In this document: positions 30,637 to 38,539 of the stretch, piece after piece
How the letters are laid out: every line of letters starts with the position of its first letter
Numbering within the stretch: position 1 is the first letter of the stretch
From: Bacteroidota bacterium
GTDB lineage: Bacteria > Bacteroidota > Bacteroidia > Bacteroidales > Dysgonomonadaceae
Length of the DNA: 64,000 nucleotides
Assembly: GCA_023622765.1 (NCBI GenBank)
Contig: JAMNYO010000034.1
Span: 1 to 64,000 of the forward strand
Reading direction: 5' to 3'
Notes under the pieces: model-generated
The model's database searches: none
What the model saw: the letters and a program-made list of their open reading frames with translations, nothing else
Told to the model about the DNA's origin: nothing
Translations under genes and position numbers: made by a program

Positions 30637-32091
30637 ATGAAAAAAACAGTTGTCGCCGTCCTCTTCTTGGCAGCGGCTATTACCATTGGGTGCAACCAAC
30701 GTACCAGCACCTATTTTGAGAAGGATCTCACCTTCCCGGAGATGGTTACTGCCGAACAGAAGGTAAAGCTCTCCGCTTACGTCGTTCCCACACCACAACA
30801 ATTGGCGTGGCAACAACTGGAGCTGACCGCTTTCATCCACTTTGGGATGAACACCTTCACCGGTCGTGAGTGGGGAGATGGCACGGAGGACCCTACACTC
30901 TTTAACCCCACCGACTTCAACGCGGAGCAGTGGGTCTCTACCCTGCAGGAAGCGGGGTTCAAGATGCTGATCCTCACGGCTAAGCACCACGATGGCTTCT
31001 GCTTGTGGCCCACCGCCACCACCCAGCATTCCGTGGCCTTCTCCCCGTGGCGGGATGGGCAAGGGGATGTGGTGAAGGAGGTGAAGGCAGCCTGTGACAA
31101 GTACAACATGAAGTTTGGCGTTTACCTCTCGCCGTGGGACAGGAACGCGGAGAGTTACGGTGATTCGCCAAGGTACAACGCGTTGCTGACGGAACAACTG
31201 ACCGAGCTGCTCACCCGCTACGGTGAGATACACGAAGTGTGGTTTGACGGGGCTAACGGTGAAGGTCCCAACGGCCGGGTTCAGGAGTACGACTGGGTAC
31301 GCTTTTACCACGTGATCGACAGCCTGCAGCCCTCGGCGGTGAAGGCGATTATGGGCAACGATGTACGGTGGGTAGGCAACGAGCAGGGACTTGGCAGGGA
31401 GACCGAGTGGAGCGTTACACCCCTGCAACCGGACATTAACGAGTCAATTATCAGCGAGAACCGGCGACTTGACATCTCTCCCACCGCCAATGATTTAGGG
31501 AGTCAAGAACTTATCGCCAACGCGAAAACCATCTACTGGTATCCTTCCGAGGTAGATGTTTCCATTCGACCGGGCTGGTTCTATCACCCCGAGGAGGACG
31601 AACGGGTAAAAACGTTGAAAGAGCTGGTCGATATCTACTACCAGTCAGTCGGCATGAACTCGGTCTTGCTCCTCAATATCCCGCCCGATACGCGGGGACA
31701 ACTACACGAGGTGGACGTGCAACGGCTTAAAGAGTTTGGTACTTATATCCAGACCACCTTTCAAAACGAAAAGCTGGTCGATAGCGAAGGGTTATGGAAA
31801 GCCCGTCACGGGTCCTCCAAGGAGTTTGCCCTGCTACCTGATGAGCCTATCAACACGGTTCTTCTACAAGAAGATATAACGAAGGGGCAACGAGTAGAAA
31901 TGTTTAACGTGGAGGGACTGGTGAACGGTGAGTGGGTGCTGCTGACCGAAGGAACCACCATCGGGTACAAACGACTGCTCCGGTTCAGCGACGTGACCCC
32001 TACCCGCTTGCGAATCAATATCACGAGCAGCCGCGACGTGGCCAATATCGCCAAGGTGGGGGCTTACTACGCGCCCGCCCTTGGCGATTAA
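30637..32091 (+). CDS. Alpha-L-fucosidase lipoprotein (GH29)
   Basis: A 484-residue enzyme that releases alpha-linked L-fucose. The SPII signal ends in TIGC with Cys19, so it should be lipid-anchored. The TIM-barrel shows IHFGMNTFTGREWGDG, LILTAKHHDGFCLWPT and the nucleophile Asp204 (VWFDGANGEG). The C-terminal region is a beta-sandwich. The layout resembles GH29 subfamily B, which prefers alpha-1,3/4-branched fucose next to galactose; that is a family-level inference. No fucose-use genes are adjacent. Confidence 0.93.
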   Translation: MKKTVVAVLFLAAAITIGCNQRTSTYFEKDLTFPEMVTAEQKVKLSAYVVPTPQQLAWQQLELTAFIHFGMNTFTGREWGDGTEDPTLFNPTDFNAEQWVSTLQEAGFKMLILTAKHHDGFCLWPTATTQHSVAFSPWRDGQGDVVKEVKAACDKYNMKFGVYLSPWDRNAESYGDSPRYNALLTEQLTELLTRYGEIHEVWFDGANGEGPNGRVQEYDWVRFYHVIDSLQPSAVKAIMGNDVRWVGNEQGLGRETEWSVTPLQPDINESIISENRRLDISPTANDLGSQELIANAKTIYWYPSEVDVSIRPGWFYHPEEDERVKTLKELVDIYYQSVGMNSVLLLNIPPDTRGQLHEVDVQRLKEFGTYIQTTFQNEKLVDSEGLWKARHGSSKEFALLPDEPINTVLLQEDITKGQRVEMFNVEGLVNGEWVLLTEGTTIGYKRLLRFSDVTPTRLRINITSSRDVANIAKVGAYYAPALGD

Positions 32092-32203
32092 ACGGTGATT
32101 TAACGGTGGTTAAACTGCGCAACTAAATCGGAACAATTAAGCCAAGTGATTGAACCTGATAATTCAAACAATGCTTCAACGGCGAAAGTATAAAACCAAC
32201 CCT

Positions 32204-32818
32204 ATGAAAGCGATTCTTTTACTACTCCTATGTTTCACAACCCTGGCAAACGGTCAGACCATGGGCGACCTGTTCAAGGCGATGCCCTCTGAACTGCTCC
32301 CTGGCCTGTCGGATGGTAATAAAACCATGTTGCTGGTCGATACCGGGCAAACCAGCGTACCTTACGCGTTGGGAGAGGTAAAAAAGAGGGTGCATAACGA
32401 TGACCACCTGTTGATTCAAACCTCTAACGTGGGTACCATCGAGCTGAAGTTATTGCCGGTTGCTCAAGATTCCATAATCATTTGCGTGATTAGAACTGTC
32501 TGCGCCCAGCCGTGCGACAGCCGAATCGACTTTTACACCACGGGGTGGGAAAAAATAGACGATTCCACGCTCCTGCCCCCCATCAACAGGGAAATCTTCT
32601 TCGATTCTTCCCAAAAAGAGCGGGAAAATTATAAATATGCTGTATCTTTGCCGGGAATTTACCCCGTATCGGCTAAGTTCAGCGATAACGGGACCGATTT
32701 GCTCCTTGCCTTCGATTTCAAGGAACACCTTGACGAACAACAAATCGCTGAGGTACTGCCTTTCCTCAAGAGCGACACCATCGTGCTCAAATGGGACAGG
32801 GTATCTTTCAAGGAGTAG
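32204..32818 (+). CDS. DUF3256-family secreted protein
   Basis: A 204-residue protein with a signal peptide (MKAILLLLLCFTTLANGQT) and the start of the mature region TMGDLFKAMPSELLP, characteristic of DUF3256. Two Cys (VCAQPC) may form a disulfide. The ATG at 32204 puts the signal peptide at the N-terminus; an upstream reading from 32150 adds residues without support. The function is unknown. The tRNA-Arg gene follows 19 bp later. Confidence 0.8.
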   Translation: MKAILLLLLCFTTLANGQTMGDLFKAMPSELLPGLSDGNKTMLLVDTGQTSVPYALGEVKKRVHNDDHLLIQTSNVGTIELKLLPVAQDSIIICVIRTVCAQPCDSRIDFYTTGWEKIDDSTLLPPINREIFFDSSQKERENYKYAVSLPGIYPVSAKFSDNGTDLLLAFDFKEHLDEQQIAEVLPFLKSDTIVLKWDRVSFKE

Positions 32819-32837
32819 ATAGGATGAACGACACTTT

Positions 32838-32909
32838 GCACCCGTAGTTCAATGGATAGAATATCGGATTCCGGTTCCGACGATGTGGGTTCGATTCCCG
32901 CCGGGTGTA
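32838..32909 (+). tRNA. tRNA-Arg (anticodon CCG)
   Basis: A full cloverleaf can be drawn. The 7-bp acceptor is GCACCCG/CGGGTGT (first pair G-U), the D stem is GTTC/GAAT, the anticodon stem is TCGGA/TCCGA with loop TTCCGGT (anticodon CCG), and the T stem is GTGGG/CCCGC with loop TTCGATT. The discriminator is A and CCA is not encoded. It lies at the left edge of the A+T-richer accessory block. Confidence 0.95.
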
Positions 32910-32930
32910 CGAGGTAGGCCGACTATTAGC

Positions 32931-33527
32931 CTACAAGAATTTCTTAATTTCAACAACAATCTGCTGCCAATCCAGCAATTTCCCGGTGCCAATATCGCCG
33001 CAAGCCAACTCACCGGATGCCGTTCCAAAGAGGTGATAGCCGTGTTTTTTCAGCTTTTGAATATTTTCTTGTAGAATGCTGTTTTCATACATCGCCGTGT
33101 TCATGGCGGGGAAAATCAGCACAGGGCTTTTTGTCGCCATGACAGTCGTGCTGAGCATATCATCGGCTATGCCATTGGCAATTTTACCGATTATATTGGC
33201 TGTTGCCGGAACAATGACAAACAGGTCTGCCGCTTTTGCCAGGCTGACGTGTTCTGTGTCCCATTTTGCTACCGGGTCAAACATTTCAGTCACTACAACA
33301 TTGCGCGACATGGTTTGGAAGGTAAGTGGCGTAACAAACTGTTGAGCCGCTTTCGTCATGATTACCTTCACGTTGTAGCCGTCTTTTCTCAACTGATTGA
33401 CCACTTCAACGGCCTTGTAGCACGCTATTCCACCCGACACGCCGATTACCACGGTTTTATTCGCGTTAGTTTCGTGGGTTTGCCCCAGTATGATTTCTTC
33501 CCTTTTTAAATGACGGTTACTATCCAT
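32931..33527 (-). CDS. coaC: Phosphopantothenoylcysteine decarboxylase, monofunctional
   Basis: A 198-residue flavoprotein of the HFCD family that decarboxylates 4'-phosphopantothenoylcysteine in CoA synthesis. Conserved features are GVSGGIACYKAVEVV (FMN binding), the catalytic His93 (WDTEHVSLAKAAD), PATANI, the PXMNXXM motif (PAMNTAMYE) and Cys176 (GELACGD). Bacteria such as most Bacteroidales have a fused CoaBC; here the protein ends after the decarboxylase half and CoaB is a separate gene just upstream. It is the last gene of the pan/coa operon. A long hairpin lies between coaB and coaC. Confidence 0.93.
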   Translation of the reverse strand: MDSNRHLKREEIILGQTHETNANKTVVIGVSGGIACYKAVEVVNQLRKDGYNVKVIMTKAAQQFVTPLTFQTMSRNVVVTEMFDPVAKWDTEHVSLAKAADLFVIVPATANIIGKIANGIADDMLSTTVMATKSPVLIFPAMNTAMYENSILQENIQKLKKHGYHLFGTASGELACGDIGTGKLLDWQQIVVEIKKFL

Positions 33528-33544
33528 AATCCATTAATTTTCAA

Positions 33545-33611
33545 GTTAATTTTTTAACTTTCGCTTGTAACTGTTTTAGCTTTCAGGCTCGACTTGCGAA
33601 AGTTAAATTAA
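33545..33611 (-). promoter_or_regulatory. Intergenic inverted repeat between coaB and coaC
   Basis: TTAACTTTCGC (33554-33564) and GCGAAAGTTAA (33596-33606) are perfect 11-bp inverted arms, extended further with a 2-nt bulge, around a 31-nt loop. It could fold in the mRNA as an RNA-stability element or attenuator. It lacks a normal terminator T tract directly after the stem. Confidence 0.4.
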
Positions 33612-34381
33612 TTTTTCAGCATACTATCAATAATCAGTTTTGCAATTTCAGACTTACCCACTGCCCGGGCAATTATCTGCTTTTCTTTAACCAAAATAGC
33701 TTGATGATCGGTTTCGCCGATAGCCGAAACTTCATTCGCCACGACTAAATCGCACCGGTTTTTTTCGGCCAATTCGTTGGCAACATGCAGCAATTCGGTT
33801 TCATCCACGTTTGCAAGCAGCTTAAATCCCACTAAAAAGGTATTCGGGTTGTTCTTTTTTATCAACGGGATGACTTTTTTCGTTCGTTTTAGTCCAATTA
33901 GAATATCCTCGTCCGATAAGATTTTTTCGCCCGTGGAATGTTTTGACCGCGGATTTTCTAAAACAGAGCGCACCTCTTCACCCGTGAAACCATCGGGATG
34001 TTGTAGCGCTTCAATTTCCCGTGCAAGCCCGGTATGGCTAACCGAGTAGCTGAATGTAAAATCCGAAATCGCCATGGAATGGATAAAATAATCCAGCGCC
34101 ACTTCTTTCGTCAGCTTATCCACCGCTTGAAACACGCTTTCAGCATCCGTTACAGGAATAAAACTGACTTTCTTTTTGTCATTTTCAGCTAACCCTTTGA
34201 TAATCGCATTTCGGGTGTGGATATAGTGAACGTGAAAATCGGCAACAGATGGCGTGCTAAACTTGCTGAGCACGGCTTCCAAGCAGTGCCATCCCAACGA
34301 ACCCGTGCTGATATTCGTGATTTCACGCACTCCATCCATGCTTTCAGAAGTTCCCCCGGCTGTAATGGCAATATTTATCAT
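33608..34381 (-). CDS. coaB: Phosphopantothenate-cysteine ligase, monofunctional (Streptococcus/Enterococcus type)
   Basis: A 257-residue enzyme joining cysteine to 4'-phosphopantothenate. It starts with TAGGTSESMDGVREITN followed by a GS-rich turn (NISTGSLG), has IHSMAISDF in place of the fused-enzyme motif, FLVGFKLLANVDE, and VVANEVSAIGETDHQ. These segments match the separate CoaB of streptococci and enterococci rather than the C-terminal half of fused CoaBC. It lies between panD (39-bp gap) and coaC. Confidence 0.9.
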   Translation of the reverse strand: MINIAITAGGTSESMDGVREITNISTGSLGWHCLEAVLSKFSTPSVADFHVHYIHTRNAIIKGLAENDKKKVSFIPVTDAESVFQAVDKLTKEVALDYFIHSMAISDFTFSYSVSHTGLAREIEALQHPDGFTGEEVRSVLENPRSKHSTGEKILSDEDILIGLKRTKKVIPLIKKNNPNTFLVGFKLLANVDETELLHVANELAEKNRCDLVVANEVSAIGETDHQAILVKEKQIIARAVGKSEIAKLIIDSMLKN

Positions 34382-34420
34382 TGTTAGCGTGGTTTTTGTT
34401 TTTAGCCGTGAAAGAAGTTG

Positions 34421-34813
34421 TCAGAAAAACGAATCAACCGTTTGTCCGGCAGTTTCAGTGATTTTTTTCAAAATTTTGTTGTTGTCGTCCAATAAAAGCA
34501 CGGTCGGCTTGTAATTCGCTGCCTCGTCAGGTGTCATATGCGCGTAAGTCATAATGATGACTTTATCGCCCGGTTGTACCAGTCGAGCCGCGGCACCGTT
34601 TAGGCAGATGGTTCCGCTTCCGCGCTTTCCCTCTATCACGTAAGTTTCAAAGCGCGCACCGTTGTTATTATTGACAACCTGTACTTTTTCGTGTACGATA
34701 ATTCCGGCCGCATCTATCAGATCACGGTCGATAGTGAGACTTCCGGTGTAATTCAAGTTGGCCTCGGTGACTGTTGCCCGATGCAACTTCGCTTTTAGTA
34801 TTGTTAAAAACAT
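34421..34813 (-). CDS. panD: Aspartate 1-decarboxylase proenzyme
   Basis: A 130-residue pyruvoyl enzyme making beta-alanine from aspartate. The self-cleavage site Gly24-Ser25 (YTGSLTID) creates the pyruvoyl group. Conserved Y58-type and AYAHM-like features are present (INGAAARLV variant reads LNGAAARLV, followed by IIMTYAHM). Length is typical. It lies between panC (97-bp gap) and coaB in the operon. Confidence 0.95.
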   Translation of the reverse strand: MFLTILKAKLHRATVTEANLNYTGSLTIDRDLIDAAGIIVHEKVQVVNNNNGARFETYVIEGKRGSGTICLNGAAARLVQPGDKVIIMTYAHMTPDEAANYKPTVLLLDDNNKILKKITETAGQTVDSFF

Positions 34814-34910
34814 AGACTTTTCTAATTGTTCTATAAAAAGGTAATATTAAGCCACCATGTGGCTTTCATTTGTTCGTGAACACATTTTTTCGTGCTTCGG
34901 TCTTCCAACT

Positions 34911-35759
34911 TTATTCCTCTCTCAAAATTCGATTGTCAATCAGCCGGGTTTTACCGAACTTCACAGCAACCGCCGCGAGTGCTTGACGCTCTATTTTCTT
35001 GATTTCAGTCAAGCTTGGAAAATCGTAAATATCCACGTAATCAATCTCGGCCAGTGGCATTTCTTTTATTTTGTCAGCAATAATGGAAACGAGTTTCTCA
35101 ACCGCTGTTTCACCTGCCAAAAACGCTTTTTCGCCCTCCGCAAGGGCCTGATTAAGGATTGTAGCCTGTTTTCTTTCCTCATCGTTAAGGTAGGTGTTTC
35201 TTGAACTCATGGCCAGCCCGTCCTCTTCACGTACGATTGGACAAACCACCAATTCAATATTTTGATGCGTATCACGCACCATTTTCATCAGGACGGCAGC
35301 TTGTTGAGCATCTTTCTGCCCAAAGTAGGCCTTGTCGGGTTTCACGATGTTGAAAAGCATATTCACCACCGTGGTCACGCCTTTAAAATGGGTAGGACGC
35401 GAAGCACCGCAAAGAACGCGTGTAATATTGCCCTCCACTTCCACGAAAGTAGCACTGCCTTCCGGGTACATTTCCGTTACCGAAGGATAAAAAACCACAT
35501 CGCCACCGGCAGCAACAGCAAGCTTTGCGTCACGCTCAATGTCACGGGGATAGGTCTCATAATCCTCGTTAGGACCAAACTGTGTAGGGTTTACAAAGTC
35601 GCTTACAACTACCACGTCGTTCTCAGCATTAGCACATCTGATAAGCGACAGATGTCCTTCGTGCAGAAATCCCATGGTTGGAACCAATCCAACGGTTTTG
35701 TTTTTCGCGCGTTGAGCTTTCAAGTAGTTCCGAAGTTCGGAAATTGTTGTTATGATCAT
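34911..35759 (-). CDS. panC: Pantothenate synthetase (pantoate-beta-alanine ligase)
   Basis: A 282-residue ATP-dependent ligase joining pantoate and beta-alanine. It has the nucleotidyltransferase HxGH region (PTMGFLHEGHLSLI), FVNPTQFGPNEDY, the YFGQKDAQQ motif and EEDGLAMSSRN. It follows panB by 8 bp and precedes panD. Confidence 0.96.
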   Translation of the reverse strand: MIITTISELRNYLKAQRAKNKTVGLVPTMGFLHEGHLSLIRCANAENDVVVVSDFVNPTQFGPNEDYETYPRDIERDAKLAVAAGGDVVFYPSVTEMYPEGSATFVEVEGNITRVLCGASRPTHFKGVTTVVNMLFNIVKPDKAYFGQKDAQQAAVLMKMVRDTHQNIELVVCPIVREEDGLAMSSRNTYLNDEERKQATILNQALAEGEKAFLAGETAVEKLVSIIADKIKEMPLAEIDYVDIYDFPSLTEIKKIERQALAAVAVKFGKTRLIDNRILREE

Positions 35760-35767
35760 TGCCCTTG

Positions 35768-36583
35768 TTACTTATAGGTATACTCCCCGGAGGGGAATTC
35801 ACCGTTTTGCACTTCATGGATGTAATCTTTTACAGCAGAAGTGATTATGCTGTTTAGGTCGGCATATTGTTTTACAAATTTCGGAACGAAATCGTTGTAC
35901 ATACCCAACATATCTTGCAGCACCAATACCTGTCCGTCACAGTATTTCCCGGCACCAATACCGATGGTTGGGATGTAGAGCCGCTCAGAAACCTCTTTTG
36001 CCAGTTTTTCGGGTATCCCTTCCAGCACGATAGAGAAAACACCTGCATCCTGCAGCGCTAACGCATCATCCAAGATTCGCTTGGCATTCTCTTCATCGCG
36101 ACCTTGCACTTTGAAACCGCCAAAAGCATTTACCGACTGCGGTGTAAGTCCCAAGTGCCCCATCACGGGAATTTGAGCATCAATGATGGCTTTTACTTGG
36201 TCGATAATGTTGCGTCCACCTTCCAGTTTTACCGCTTCGGCGCCGCCTTCTTTTACTATTCGACCGGCATTTCTAACCGTATCTTCTACCGAGACATGGT
36301 AAGAAAGGAAAGGCATATCGCTCACTATCAGGGCATGCGTGTTGGCATTTGCATTGGCTTGAACCACCATTTTGGTGTGGTAAATAATATCATCCACCGT
36401 AACGGGCAGCGTTGAGTCGTGTCCTTGCATGGTCATTGCCAACGAGTCACCAATGAGAATGGAATCGACCCCGGCGTCAATAACCAGCTTAGCCATTGAA
36501 TAATCGTAAGCCGTGAGCATGGTTATTTTTCTACCTTCGTTTTTGAATTCTTGATACGTTTTTACCGTTACTTTCTTCTTCAT
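35768..36583 (-). CDS. panB: 3-methyl-2-oxobutanoate hydroxymethyltransferase
   Basis: A 271-residue enzyme making ketopantoate from 2-oxoisovalerate and methylenetetrahydrofolate. Metal ligands Asp46 (LIGDSLAM) and Asp89 (VSDMPF) and Lys119 (AVKLEGG) are present. It is 14 bp downstream of the panG-like gene and 8 bp upstream of panC, so the pathway order is preserved in the operon. Confidence 0.96.
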   Translation of the reverse strand: MKKKVTVKTYQEFKNEGRKITMLTAYDYSMAKLVIDAGVDSILIGDSLAMTMQGHDSTLPVTVDDIIYHTKMVVQANANANTHALIVSDMPFLSYHVSVEDTVRNAGRIVKEGGAEAVKLEGGRNIIDQVKAIIDAQIPVMGHLGLTPQSVNAFGGFKVQGRDEENAKRILDDALALQDAGVFSIVLEGIPEKLAKEVSERLYIPTIGIGAGKYCDGQVLVLQDMLGMYNDFVPKFVKQYADLNSIITSAVKDYIHEVQNGEFPSGEYTYK

Positions 36584-36597
36584 TTTATCGATTTTTA

Positions 36598-37428
36598 TTA
36601 TTCATCAAGAATGTTTTTTAGACGAAAATCGTCTATCATATGCATCGTCTCTTTGCCTAAGACTTTATACACTTCGGTTAATCCAGGTAACTCTTTTGCA
36701 AGAATTTCAAGATGTTTTTTTACCGTTTGAACGTCGCCACGATTGATAGGCCCGGTCAAAGCCTCTTTGGGCCCCTTCTCTTCCAAGTTTTGCAACACGC
36801 TTGCCATCAGCGTGTTTATTGCCGGTCTCAGAACGTGGTTTGAAATTCCAGCCAGTTCGAAAATTTGGTTGGATGCATGCACCAATGTGACCAAATAATT
36901 TGAAATCATGCATGCCCCGGCGTGATAAGCCGCTTTTTGCTCCTTTTTAATTTCTGCAAATGTAAGGTTTTTATCTTCAAAAATCTGCTTGATTCCTAAC
37001 AAGTCATCTTGCTCGCCTTCCAAAAAGAACGTTGTTTTGCCCAGCATTTTCACGGCCTGCTCAACCGTGTTGAAAGCCAACAGCGGATGCGCAGAGCAGG
37101 TTTCATGCCCTTGTTTTTTAAGCGAAATCAGCACGTCGGAAGTTTTTAGCCCACTCGCGTGTATAAAGGTCTTTTTTTCGTGAATGTTTAATTCGGCAAT
37201 CTGATTAGCCACGTTTTCTATCGCGTCGTCGTTGGTGGTAATCCAGATGAATCGACTTTCATTTACCATGTCTTCAAGCCGGGTGTAAGCCCTGGAAGAG
37301 GTAAGCAAGGCGGCTGTTTCAGCACTTTTAAATGTTCTACTAAAATACCCGCGAATAGCCATCCCGTTCTCTTTGAAAAAAACGCCCAAAGAAGTTCCCA
37401 CATTTCCGGCACCGATAAATGAAGTCAT
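36598..37428 (-). CDS. panG: Rossmann-like/DUF2520 protein, probable ketopantoate reductase PanG
   Basis: A 276-residue protein with an N-terminal NAD(P)-binding Rossmann fold ([16 protein letters not shown]) and a C-terminal helical DUF2520 domain ([37 protein letters not shown]). This is the architecture of PanG, described in Francisella and Enterococcus as a replacement for PanE. It is the first gene of the pan/coa operon, exactly where a ketopantoate reductase is needed, and no PanE is visible in the window. The alternative is a DUF2520 protein of unrelated role, as found next to kdsC in other Bacteroidales, but the context here favours PanG. Confidence 0.8.
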   Translation of the reverse strand: MTSFIGAGNVGTSLGVFFKENGMAIRGYFSRTFKSAETAALLTSSRAYTRLEDMVNESRFIWITTNDDAIENVANQIAELNIHEKKTFIHASGLKTSDVLISLKKQGHETCSAHPLLAFNTVEQAVKMLGKTTFFLEGEQDDLLGIKQIFEDKNLTFAEIKKEQKAAYHAGACMISNYLVTLVHASNQIFELAGISNHVLRPAINTLMASVLQNLEEKGPKEALTGPINRGDVQTVKKHLEILAKELPGLTEVYKVLGKETMHMIDDFRLKNILDE

Positions 37429-37513
37429 TTTTTCAATCCTTTATTTTTTAAACCTGTAGTTCTGTGAAATGATAAAGTGTAAGTTCGAATAATTTAATTT
37501 CACAGATTATTAG

Positions 37514-37575
37514 TGCAAAGATAATCCTTCCATTATGAACTTCTCGAAAAAAGAAAAAAGAAAGCACATTAATAC
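37514..37575 (-). repeat. 62-bp promoter module, copy A (upstream of the pan/coa operon)
   Basis: On the minus strand it contains a pyrimidine-rich tract (AATGTGCTTTCTTTTTTC) and, at 37523-37516, the -7 box TATCTTTG. It matches 39255-39316 at 56 of 62 positions with no gaps. The leader to panG is about 80 nt. Confidence 0.75.
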
Positions 37576-38170
37576 TTGAATTGATTTGGGCTATCTCGAT
37601 GCGGATGTCGCTTACTATCTTGTAAATGGAAACGCTCGATGGCTTCACCAAAGATAGTTGCCGTTCCCCCACGCCAAAAAGGATTCGCTCACTTTTCACT
37701 TCATGGTCTGTTCCTGATATAATTTCCTCTATTATTTGGCAAATGATTTGAACAAAAACATCAATAAGTTCCGAAAAATCAAAATATTTTGATTTTTCGG
37801 AACTTATTGATCAAACCAAGCTATTTTAGCTCAGCTATTAATCACGCAACTTACGAATTTCCGAATATTTTGGTTTCAGACACAAAAAATGAAATTAATG
37901 GAGAACAATTTCGCAATATCAAAAAATACACGTACATTTGTACATACATGAAGATTCATGGGATGAGATTATTTCTCGCCACGGCATAATCCAAGTAAAC
38001 TTGTCTTCTGCTCGTTTGGCTTAACGGAATAGTTCCATACACTAAAACAAAAAAGTAAAACAATCGTATGAAACCGACATGATTAAAATAATCATTAAAC
38101 ACCCTTGAAAATGATTATTTTAAACATCAAAGGTTCCATACACCGAAATGTAAAAGAATAAAATAATCGT
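37576..38170. other. Intergenic region with unassigned open frame, palindrome and repeats
   Basis: On the minus strand one frame is open from 37813 down to 37448 and looks protein-like (for example KYFDFSELIDVFVQIIC, GVGERQLSLVKPSSVSIYKI) but has no ATG start. Its 5' end falls in the perfect 52-bp palindrome. I do not recognise a family; it could be a decayed gene. To the right, 38032-38176 is filled by three repeat units. Confidence 0.35.
37760..37811. repeat. Perfect 52-bp palindrome
   Basis: Two 26-bp arms meet with no spacer between 37785 and 37786. The left arm begins ATCAATAAGTTCCGAAAAAT and the right arm is its exact complement. A perfect spacer-less palindrome of this size is rare in bacterial DNA. 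Confidence 0.9.
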
Positions 38171-38176
38171 ATGAAA
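38032..38176 (+). repeat. Composite leader: element B, element A, element B
   Basis: 38032-38073 (type B) ends in CAATCGTATGAAA. 38068-38111 (type A) matches the tolC leader at 11035-11077. 38132-38176 (type B) matches the adaptor leader at 9485-9526 and ends in the phd-like start codon. The first ATG AAA is followed after two codons by a stop, so it no longer starts a gene. Confidence 0.65.
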
Positions 38177-38491
38177 GTAATAACTACACGGGAAATTGTC
38201 AGGGAGACCAAAAAATATTTTGAGCTGGCAGAAAAAGAACGAGTTGCTGTCAAGAGGGGTAAAAAATATGTGAATCTAATCGTCACAAATGATCCAGACA
38301 CGAAATTCGTTAGTGAGGCTTGGATTAAAGAGTTTATGAGCATTCCACCTGAATATAGAGTCAATCCTTTCGATGTCAGTCCATCAGGTGATCTGTTTTT
38401 TGCTGACAGGCGTAATATTGAGCATATTGATAAAGCCTTAGCTGGTCAAACAAAAAGGCTATCTAAAGAAGAAAGAGAGGAACCGTGTTAA
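38171..38491 (+). CDS. Phd/YefM-like antitoxin (orphan)
   Basis: A 106-residue protein. The N-terminus (VITTREIVRETKKYFELAEKE) is the Phd/YefM DNA-binding and dimerisation fold with the typical basic strand following (VAVKRGKKYVNLIV). The C-terminal half should be the toxin-neutralising tail. No intact toxin follows; only the last codons of a YoeB-like frame remain right after the stop. The start codon lies at the end of a dispersed leader element. Confidence 0.75.
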   Translation: MKVITTREIVRETKKYFELAEKERVAVKRGKKYVNLIVTNDPDTKFVSEAWIKEFMSIPPEYRVNPFDVSPSGDLFFADRRNIEHIDKALAGQTKRLSKEEREEPC

Positions 38492-38526
38492 TCATCAGCG
38501 CATCGGGACATTATAGAACAAAATGA
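38485..38526 (+). pseudogene. C-terminal remnant of a YoeB/Txe-type toxin
   Basis: In a frame offset from the antitoxin, the codons read VLIISASGHYRTK and stop at 38524-38526. YoeB/Txe toxins end in a beta-strand followed by the functional His-Tyr pair (GHY). About 70 residues that should precede it are missing, so the toxin has been deleted down to its tail. Confidence 0.5.
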
Positions 38527-38539
38527 ACACAAAAGTTTA

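Noticed and set aside
34849-34865. Attenuator between panC and panD
   Set aside because: The 7-bp hairpin AAGCCAC/GTGGCTT is real, but it is not followed by a T tract on the transcribed strand and no leader peptide is visible.
37448-37699. An 83-residue gene upstream of panG
   Set aside because: It starts at a GTG, overlaps the pan promoter module and its C-terminal part is read through the pyrimidine-rich tract. Only an older open frame is plausible.
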